Assembly: GCA_938049225.1 (NCBI GenBank) | Contig: CALICM010000034.1 | Coordinates: forward strand, 1 to 49,066 | Origin: an uncultured Paracoccaceae bacterium | GTDB lineage: Bacteria > Pseudomonadota > Alphaproteobacteria > Rhodobacterales > Rhodobacteraceae | Direction: 5' to 3' | DNA: 49,066 nt | Part shown: piece by piece, positions 41,949 to 49,066 of the stretch | Position numbering within the stretch: position 1 is the stretch's first letter | Layout of the letters: the number at the start of each line of letters is the position of its first letter | The notes under the pieces: generated by a model | What the model saw: only the letters and a program-made list of their open reading frames with translations | What the model was told of the DNA's origin: nothing | Database searches by the model: none | Translations under genes and position numbers: made by a program

Positions 41949-42728
41949 ATGCATCTAGATGTGGTCGATCTGCGCGCGTTTTACTACCGTACCAAATTGG
42001 GGCGGGTCGCACAGCGCGTTCTGCGCCAGGCATTGCGGGACCTGTGGCCGGATACCGCCCATCAGACAGTCGCGGGCTTTGGCTTTGCCACCCCATTCCT
42101 GCGCCCGTTTCTGGCCGATGCCCGCCGGGTGGTCGCCCTGATGCCCGGGCCCCAGGGGGTGATGCCCTGGCCTGACGGGGGGCCGAACCATGCGCTGCTG
42201 GTCGAGGAAACAAGCTGGCCCCTGACCACCGGCATGATCGACCGTCTGATCGTGGCCCATGGACTGGAGACCTGCGAGCGGGCCAATGAATTGCTTGAGG
42301 AGGTGCATAGGGTTCTCGCCCCCGGCGGGCATGTGATCTTCATCGTCCCCAACCGCTCTGGCATCTGGGCCCGGCGCGAGGCGACGCCCTTCGGCTCGGG
42401 CCGCCCCTATTCCAAAAGCCAGGTCGAGGCCCTGTTGCGTGACCATGGCTTCATCCCCGAACGCCACACCGCCGCGCTTTACACGCCCCCCAGCCACAAG
42501 CACTTTTGGTTGCGCACGGATTGGATCTGGGAGGGGCTGGGCCGTCGCCTGGACGCACAGATGCTGGCCGGTGCACTGCTGGTCGAGGCGACCAAACAGG
42601 TTTATGCCACGCCAAAACGTGGCAGCCCGGTCAAGGTCCCCGGCCCCTTGGAAGTGCTCGAGGGCCTAACCCAGCCCCGCCCCAAACCCGCCTCGGGCCG
42701 CAGCATGCGCGCGGGTCGGGTGGAGTAG
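41949..42728 (+). CDS. Class I SAM-dependent methyltransferase (UbiE-like)
   Basis: A protein of 259 residues from ATG 41949 ([19 protein letters not shown]), chosen over ATG 41943 because GGA lies nine bases before it. The N-terminal half has a reduced motif I region ([18 protein letters not shown]), [13 protein letters not shown] and [20 protein letters not shown]; the second half has [18 protein letters not shown], the motif VI strand. C-terminus is basic ([17 protein letters not shown]). Proteins of this type occur next to gloB in Rhodobacterales; the substrate is unknown. Nothing downstream on the same strand for about 600 bases, so it is probably monocistronic. Confidence 0.82.
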   Translation: MHLDVVDLRAFYYRTKLGRVAQRVLRQALRDLWPDTAHQTVAGFGFATPFLRPFLADARRVVALMPGPQGVMPWPDGGPNHALLVEETSWPLTTGMIDRLIVAHGLETCERANELLEEVHRVLAPGGHVIFIVPNRSGIWARREATPFGSGRPYSKSQVEALLRDHGFIPERHTAALYTPPSHKHFWLRTDWIWEGLGRRLDAQMLAGALLVEATKQVYATPKRGSPVKVPGPLEVLEGLTQPRPKPASGRSMRAGRVE

Positions 42729-43336
42729 GTTTGGTTGAGGACCACACATAACGCACAAAACCCAACGCAAGGCGGTTTTTGGGCAACTACATTATTGTCT
42801 GGACTGGTCCAAACTTGTCTTCGCCCACTTTCCACCCTGCCCGTGGGGCAAGGACAACCGGCAAAACTTTGGCTCTGGTATGGCAGCTTAGGCGACACCA
42901 CCACCTAACTCAGCTTTATCATACCGGGCACATGAAAACCTTCAAAACTGTGGGCCAACGCCAGGAGGTGATACGTTAACGGAAATCCAATAAATTTCCT
43001 AAGTCAAACTGATTTACGCGCACAGACAGACAATTCACCGTTAACACCAGTAAATGCGTCAATTCATTTACTGACGACTCGCACGACCTGTAATACCAAC
43101 CCCAAATTCAATTATCCGCGTTGCACGGAGTGCGCAAAGCGTCGCAGGGGTTTGGCTGGGCTGCAAAAACCCTTTAATATTTGGAAAAAGACAGGACGCG
43201 CCGCAAGTCAGTCCGCTTGCGCAACGCAAAACCCTCTGCTATCACCGCGCCGATTTCACGGAGTATCAACCCCGTGACAAATGCCGTACCAGGGTCCCTC
43301 CGGGGTCATGGTGACAACCAAAATCACGGGGTGGAC
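42729..43336. other. AT-rich, palindrome-dense region upstream of the ATP synthase operon
   Basis: About 600 bases without a gene, visibly richer in A+T than the coding sequence around it. It contains a perfect 9-bp inverted repeat CAGTAAATG-N8-CATTTACTG (43048-43073), a GGAAAT-N7-ATTTCC hairpin (42981-42999), and GTTAACGG (42975-42982) with its complement CCGTTAAC (43038-43045). The atp promoter and leader should lie here; I could not define -35/-10 boxes. A GGAGGTGAT at 42964-42972 is not followed by any start codon at a useful distance. Confidence 0.5.
43048..43073. promoter_or_regulatory. Perfect 9-bp palindrome in the atp upstream region
   Basis: CAGTAAATG (43048-43056) and CATTTACTG (43065-43073) with spacer CGTCAATT. 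The spacing (17 bases centre to centre) suits a dimeric regulator; as RNA it would be a weak AU-rich hairpin. It lies about 265 bases before the atpH start. Binding factor unknown. Confidence 0.45.
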
Positions 43337-43897
43337 GTGTCCGACATAAGTTCCTTCACATCCGGCATTTCCGGCCGCTATGCCACGGCATTGTTCGAAC
43401 TGGCGCTGGACGCCGGGCAGATTGACCAAGTCGAGGGCGATTTGGATGCGTTGGACGCCGCGCTGACCGACAGTGACGACCTGCGCGCGCTGATCGGCTC
43501 GCCGATTTACTCCCGCGCCCAACAGGCCGCCGCGATTGGTGCGGTTGCCCAAAAAATGGGTTTGGGCAATCTGGTGGCGAACACCATCGCGCTGATGGCC
43601 ACAAAGCGCCGTCTGTTCGCGCTGCCGCATCTAATTAAAGCCGTCAAAGGACTGATCGCCGATCACCGGGGCGAGGTGACCGCCGAGGTGACCGCCGCCA
43701 AACCTTTGACCGAAGCACAGACCCAAGCGTTGTCCGAGACCCTGCGCAACGCGGCAGGCAAGGATGTGGTGATCAAGACCACCGTCGACGAAAGTCTGAT
43801 TGGCGGTCTGGTGGTGAAATTGGGTTCGCGGATGATCGACACATCGATCCGCGCCAAACTGAACAAAATGCAAAATGCGATGAAAGAGGTCGGATAA
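43337..43897 (+). CDS. atpH: ATP synthase F1 subunit delta
   Basis: Peripheral-stalk subunit of 186 residues that links F1 to the b subunits. The family features are [20 protein letters not shown] at the N-terminus, an all-helical first domain ([12 protein letters not shown]), [16 protein letters not shown] and the C-terminal [21 protein letters not shown], which is diagnostic. I place the start at GTG 43337 ([10 protein letters not shown]), which matches the usual length; GGGGTG lies just before it. GTG 43331 is the alternative, and longer in-frame starts back to 43181 add unlikely sequence. First gene of the operon, one base before atpA. Confidence 0.93.
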   Translation: MSDISSFTSGISGRYATALFELALDAGQIDQVEGDLDALDAALTDSDDLRALIGSPIYSRAQQAAAIGAVAQKMGLGNLVANTIALMATKRRLFALPHLIKAVKGLIADHRGEVTAEVTAAKPLTEAQTQALSETLRNAAGKDVVIKTTVDESLIGGLVVKLGSRMIDTSIRAKLNKMQNAMKEVG

Positions 43898-43898
43898 C

Positions 43899-45431
43899 AT
43901 GGCGATCCAAGCTGCGGAAATCTCTGCGATCCTGAAGGACCAGATCAAGAACTTCGGGCAAGAGGCCGAGGTGGCCGAAGTGGGCCGCGTGTTGAGCGTC
44001 GGCGACGGGATCGCCCGGGTGTTCGGCCTGGACAATGTCCAAGCGGGCGAGATGGTCGAGTTTCCCGGTAATATTCGCGGCATGGCGCTGAACCTGGAAA
44101 ACGACAACGTCGGCGTCGTGATCTTCGGCTCGGACCGCGACATCAAAGAAGGTGATGTTGTCAAGCGGACCAACTCCATCGTGGACGTGCCTGTGGGCAA
44201 GGCCCTGCTGGGCCGCGTGGTCGACGCGCTGGGCAATCCGATTGACGGCAAGGGCCCCATCGAGACCTCGGAACGCCGCGTGGCGGACGTCAAAGCGCCT
44301 GGCATTATCCCCCGCAAATCGGTGCACGAGCCTATGGCGACAGGCTTGAAGGCGATCGACGCGCTGATCCCCATCGGCCGTGGCCAGCGCGAGCTGATCA
44401 TTGGCGACCGTCAGACCGGTAAGTCTGCCGTGGCACTGGATGCGGTGCTGAACCAGAAGTCCGTCAACGACACCGATGACGAGAGCAAGAAACTGTATTG
44501 CGTCTATGTCGCCGTCGGCCAGAAACGCTCGACCGTTGCACAGCTGGTCAAGAAGCTGGAAGAGACGGGCGCGATGGAATATTCCATCGTCGTGGCCGCG
44601 ACCGCGTCCGAGCCCGCGCCGATGCAGTATCTCGCGCCCTATTCCGCCACCGCGATGGCCGAGTATTTCCGCGACAATGGCATGCATGCGCTGGCGATCT
44701 ATGACGATCTGACCAAACAGGCCGTGTCCTATCGCCAGATGTCGCTGCTGCTGCGCCGCCCGCCGGGCCGTGAAGCTTATCCGGGTGACGTTTTCTACCT
44801 GCACTCGCGCCTGCTGGAGCGTTCTGCGAAGCTGAATGAGGACAATGGTGCCGGTTCGCTGACCGCACTGCCGATCATCGAAACGCAAGGCGGCGACGTG
44901 TCGGCGTTTATTCCGACCAACGTGATCTCGATCACTGATGGTCAGATCTTCCTGGAAACCGAACTGTTCTATCAGGGCATCCGCCCCGCTGTGAATACTG
45001 GTCTGTCGGTCAGCCGCGTGGGCTCGGCCGCGCAAACCAAGTCGATGAAATCGGTGGCCGGTTCAATCAAGCTGGAACTGGCGCAATACCGCGAGATGGC
45101 CGCCTTTGCGCAGTTCGGCTCGGATCTGGATGCAGCCACACAGCGCTTGCTGAACCGCGGTGCACGCCTGACCGAACTGTTGAAGCAGGCACAGTATTCA
45201 CCGCTAACAAATGCCGAGCAGGTCGTTTTGATCTATGCCGGAACCAAGGGTTACCTGGACAGTATCCCCGTGTCGGACGTTAAGCGTTTTGAAACAGGTC
45301 TTTTGACTCATCTGCGGGCGAATGACACTGCTTTGTTGGACGATATCACCAACAATGACCGCAAGGTCGCCGGGGATCTTGAGGAAGCGATCAAGGGCGC
45401 CATCGACGCATTCGCCAAAGACTTCGCCTAA
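43899..45431 (+). CDS. atpA: ATP synthase F1 subunit alpha
   Basis: Non-catalytic nucleotide-binding subunit of the F1 head, 510 residues. Walker [14 protein letters not shown] lies near 169-181, followed by [18 protein letters not shown], and the ATP synthase alpha/beta signature [17 protein letters not shown] (proline-x-serine-type) near 365-381, with the arginine finger in SVSRVGSA. The N-terminus ([19 protein letters not shown]) and the C-terminal helix are complete. Starts one base after the atpH stop, so it is translationally coupled; 27 bases separate it from atpG. F0 genes are not in this cluster, as is usual in alphaproteobacteria. Confidence 0.98.
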   Translation: MAIQAAEISAILKDQIKNFGQEAEVAEVGRVLSVGDGIARVFGLDNVQAGEMVEFPGNIRGMALNLENDNVGVVIFGSDRDIKEGDVVKRTNSIVDVPVGKALLGRVVDALGNPIDGKGPIETSERRVADVKAPGIIPRKSVHEPMATGLKAIDALIPIGRGQRELIIGDRQTGKSAVALDAVLNQKSVNDTDDESKKLYCVYVAVGQKRSTVAQLVKKLEETGAMEYSIVVAATASEPAPMQYLAPYSATAMAEYFRDNGMHALAIYDDLTKQAVSYRQMSLLLRRPPGREAYPGDVFYLHSRLLERSAKLNEDNGAGSLTALPIIETQGGDVSAFIPTNVISITDGQIFLETELFYQGIRPAVNTGLSVSRVGSAAQTKSMKSVAGSIKLELAQYREMAAFAQFGSDLDAATQRLLNRGARLTELLKQAQYSPLTNAEQVVLIYAGTKGYLDSIPVSDVKRFETGLLTHLRANDTALLDDITNNDRKVAGDLEEAIKGAIDAFAKDFA

Positions 45432-45458
45432 CCGCGCCGCTGAAGGAGAGTTAGGCAG

Positions 45459-46334
45459 ATGCCAAGCCTCAAGGATCTGAAAAACCGGATCGAAAGCGTG
45501 AAATCCACGCGTAAGATCACCAAGGCGATGCAAATGGTCGCTGCGGCCAAACTGCGCCGCGCCGAAGAGAACGCCCAAGCGGCGCGACCCTATGCCGAGC
45601 GTATGAACGCTGTCCTGTCGAACCTGTCCCAGGGGGCGGCTGACAGCACCTCGGCACCCAAGCTGCTGCGCGGCACGGGGGCCGAACAGACCCATCTGCT
45701 GATCGTCGCCACGGCCGAACGGGGTCTGTGCGGCGGATTTAACTCGTCAATCGTGAAACTGGCGCGGTCCGAAGCACAAGCACTTTTGGCGCAGGGCAAG
45801 ACCGTCAAGATCCTGACCATCGGCAAAAAGGGGCGCGAGCAATTGCGCCGCGATATGGAAGCTCATCTGGTCGGCCATGTCGATCTGTCCGAGGTCAAGC
45901 AGGTGGGCTATGACAACGCGCACAGCGCGGCGACGGATGTTCTGGCGCGCTTTGCCGCCGAAGAGTTCGACGTCTGCAAGATCTATTTTAACACCTTCAA
46001 ATCGGTCATCAGCCAAATCCCGACAGCGGTGCAACTGATCCCCGCCAAGTTTGAGGCCACCGAGGGCGCGGCGAGCGCCACATTCTATGACTACGAACCC
46101 GACGAAGAGGCGGTCCTTGCCGACCTGCTGCCGCGCTCGATCGCGACGCAGATCTTCACGGCGCTTTTGGAAAACGCGGCGTCCGAGCAAGGTGCGCGGA
46201 TGAGCGCGATGGACAATGCGACCCGCAACGCGGGCGACATGATTGATCGCCTGACGATCCAGTACAACAGGTCGCGCCAAGCCGCGATCACCAATGAACT
46301 TATCGAGATTATCTCGGGCGCCGAGGCGCTCTAA
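45459..46334 (+). CDS. atpG: ATP synthase F1 subunit gamma
   Basis: Central rotating shaft, 291 residues. N-terminal helix [20 protein letters not shown] with [17 protein letters not shown], the conserved CGGFNSSI after TAERGL, and the C-terminal signature [20 protein letters not shown] with [18 protein letters not shown] (each shorter than 21 residues). These two coiled-coil ends form the axle that turns inside alpha3-beta3. A good ribosome site (GAAGGAGAG) precedes ATG 45459. Length is normal for alphaproteobacteria. Confidence 0.97.
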   Translation: MPSLKDLKNRIESVKSTRKITKAMQMVAAAKLRRAEENAQAARPYAERMNAVLSNLSQGAADSTSAPKLLRGTGAEQTHLLIVATAERGLCGGFNSSIVKLARSEAQALLAQGKTVKILTIGKKGREQLRRDMEAHLVGHVDLSEVKQVGYDNAHSAATDVLARFAAEEFDVCKIYFNTFKSVISQIPTAVQLIPAKFEATEGAASATFYDYEPDEEAVLADLLPRSIATQIFTALLENAASEQGARMSAMDNATRNAGDMIDRLTIQYNRSRQAAITNELIEIISGAEAL

Positions 46335-47777
<1,443 letters not shown>

Positions 47778-47821
47778 AACCACGGGGGCATTGGCCCCCG
47801 AACCAACTTTTGAGGCCGACC

Positions 47822-48199
47822 ATGCGCATCGACATCGTCACCCCTGAACGCCAACTTGCCTCGACCGAGGCGGCCAATGTGCAAATCCCAGCGTCCGAGG
47901 GCGACATGACTGTCATGGACAACCATGCCCCGATGGTCACAACGCTCCGTCCAGGCGTTGTGACCATCGACGGCGGCGATGCCTATGTCGTAACGGGCGG
48001 TTTCGCCGAGATCTCCCCGGCCGGTGCCAGCATCCTAGCCGAGCGCGCTGTACCCCGGGCCGAGGCAACACGCGAGATGCTGACGGTTGTGCTGCACGAT
48101 GCGAAAGCCGCCATGGATATCGCTACCGGTGACATCGAATCCGCCGCCGCGCGGCTGCGGGTCAACGATGTCGAAGAGCTGATCAAACATATCGGCTGA
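47822..48199 (+). CDS. atpC: ATP synthase F1 subunit epsilon
   Basis: Regulatory stalk subunit of 125 residues from ATG 47822 (MRIDIVTPERQLASTEA), with GAGG seven bases before it. The N-terminal beta sandwich is complete (VQIPASEGDMTVMDNHAPMV; YVVTGGFAEISPAGASIL; AERAV). The C-terminal helical part is short (REMLTVVLHDAKAAMDI, then ESAAARLRVNDVEELI), so the inhibitory two-helix arm is present in reduced form, as often in alphaproteobacteria, where the separate zeta inhibitor acts. Last gene of the operon; converges on prs with 69 bases between, in which no clear terminator hairpin was seen. Confidence 0.93.
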   Translation: MRIDIVTPERQLASTEAANVQIPASEGDMTVMDNHAPMVTTLRPGVVTIDGGDAYVVTGGFAEISPAGASILAERAVPRAEATREMLTVVLHDAKAAMDIATGDIESAAARLRVNDVEELIKHIG

Positions 48200-48268
48200 T
48201 CTCGGCACATACCGACCGCTTAACCCTAATTTGCTGATGTCGCAGCGCCAAAGTCGACGTGCGCATCG

Positions 48269-49066
48269 TCACGCCGCCGGATAGGTTACCTCGTAGATCG
48301 GCCCCAGGGTCTCGTCGTTAAAGAGCGACGACACCGACGTTCCGTTCGCGATATTCTGGATGGCCTGCGCAAGCATCGGCGCGATGGGGATGATCCGAAT
48401 ATTAGGCGCGGCCAGGACGGCCGCCGAGGGTTGGATCGAATCGGTGATCACCAGCGACTTCATCACCGATTTGGTGATCCGCTCGACCGCGGGCCCGCTG
48501 AGGACCCCGTGGCTGATATAAGCGTGGACCTCCTTCGCACCCTGTTCCTTCAGCAACTCAGCCGCCTTGCACAAGGTTCCCGCAGTGTCGCAGATATCGT
48601 CGACGATCACGCAGACCCGATCTTTTACATCCCCGATTACGGTCATCGACTCGACCTCGCCCGGGGCAGCCCGCCGCTTGTCGACAATCGCCAGATCCGC
48701 GTCGATCCGCTTTGCCAACTCGCGTGCCCGCGACACGCCGCCGACATCAGGCGAGACCACCGTCACATCGCTAAGCTTCTTGAAATTATGCTCGATATCG
48801 ATCGCGAAAACCGGCGCCGCATATAGATTATCCACCGGAATATCAAAGAAACCTTGGATCTGTGCGGCGTGCAGATCCATCGTCAAGATCCGCTCGATCC
48901 CCGCCTCGGTCAGCAGGTTCGCGACCAATTTGGCGGAAATGGGCGAGCGGCTTTTGGTCCGCCGATCCTGTCGGGCATAGCCGAAATAAGGGATCACCGC
49001 TGTCACCCGGCTTGCCGATGCGCGGGTCAACGCATCAATGGTGATCAGCAACTCCATTAAATGGTC
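48269..49066 (-). CDS. prs: Ribose-phosphate pyrophosphokinase (3' part, runs off the right edge)
   Basis: Makes PRPP from ribose-5-phosphate and ATP for nucleotide, His and Trp synthesis. About 265 C-terminal codons are visible and the frame is open to the window edge, where it reads [13 protein letters not shown]; the family is near 315-340 residues, so the N-terminal 60 or so lie outside. Visible features: [20 protein letters not shown], with the [15 protein letters not shown] flexible loop, [28 protein letters not shown] and the PRPP-binding [15 protein letters not shown]. Ends in the usual YEVTYPAA-like tail. Convergent to atpC. Confidence 0.96.
   Translation of the reverse strand, partial: DHLMELLITIDALTRASASRVTAVIPYFGYARQDRRTKSRSPISAKLVANLLTEAGIERILTMDLHAAQIQGFFDIPVDNLYAAPVFAIDIEHNFKKLSDVTVVSPDVGGVSRARELAKRIDADLAIVDKRRAAPGEVESMTVIGDVKDRVCVIVDDICDTAGTLCKAAELLKEQGAKEVHAYISHGVLSGPAVERITKSVMKSLVITDSIQPSAAVLAAPNIRIIPIAPMLAQAIQNIANGTSVSSLFNDETLGPIYEVTYPAA

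Noticed and set aside
42964-42972. Near-perfect Shine-Dalgarno GGAGGTGAT
   Set aside because: No ATG, GTG or TTG follows at 5-12 bases with an open frame of useful length.
42932-42979. Fifteen-codon frame (MKTFKTVGQRQEVIR) in the atp upstream region
   Set aside because: No ribosome site before its ATG; likely chance in an AT-rich region, though a leader peptide cannot be fully excluded.

Overview
The window looks like a chromosomal segment of a marine-type alphaproteobacterium of the Rhodobacterales (Roseobacter group). The evidence is the high-GC coding with many ATGA/GTGA gene overlaps, an atpHAGDC operon without F0 genes, a Rhizobium-type GlpSTPQV polyol transporter, a membrane-bound cytochrome-c-fused urate hydroxylase (PuuD), and dispersed hairpin repeats linked to an ATATTT...ACAAAG motif. 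No rRNA, tRNA, CRISPR array, transposase or integrase was seen.

Layout. 1-856: 5' part of leuB (minus). 988-7206: a glycerol/polyol ABC transporter operon on the minus strand (glpV-glpS-glpT-glpP-a 44-residue membrane peptide-glpQ-DUF2160 protein). 7267-10705: purine-ring degradation (allA, alc, a puuE-uraD fusion on minus; uraH divergent). 10838-15586: three methyltransferase genes and a 922-residue coiled-coil/pyruvyltransferase/GT8 fusion, all plus strand and of lower GC than the flanks. 15768-17000: puuD, the missing first step of urate breakdown. 17103-22188: a second glycan cluster on the minus strand (pyruvyltransferase, giant GT2 protein, HAD-like protein). 22480-28274: an NMT1/THI5-type ABC transporter, a HEPN-like gene and dihydropyrimidinase. 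28384-29994: two exported proteins of unknown function around a small Cys-rich protein. 29991-38313: the rest of reductive pyrimidine breakdown (N-carbamoyl amidohydrolase, omega-aminotransferase, RutR, preA, preT), with small VOC, DUF1428 and methyltransferase genes interleaved. 38518-42728: clpA, gloB and a methyltransferase. 43337-48199: atpHAGDC. 48269-49066: 3' part of prs (minus).

How the genes work together. PuuD oxidises urate to 5-hydroxyisourate. UraH, the UraD domain, the PuuE domain, allantoicase and AllA then take it to glyoxylate and urea. PreT/PreA reduce uracil or thymine, HydA opens the ring, the amidohydrolase releases beta-alanine (or 3-aminoisobutyrate), and the aminotransferase produces the semialdehyde. 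The locus is thus a nucleobase-nitrogen salvage region with its own importer. Its likely control is RutR: a TetR-family rutR gene lies divergent to the aminotransferase with a TTGACC..GGTCAA palindrome between them, and a related palindrome lies upstream of preT.

Most noteworthy: (1) the two polyol-transporter ATPases carry complementary defects that fall on the same composite ATP site; (2) an overlooked 44-codon gene overlaps both permease genes by ATGA; (3) a HEPN-like gene with an Rx4H motif is translationally coupled to dihydropyrimidinase; (4) the urate pathway is split by, and puuD sandwiched between, two surface-glycan clusters with unusual multidomain enzymes; (5) dispersed hairpin repeats sit inside operons.
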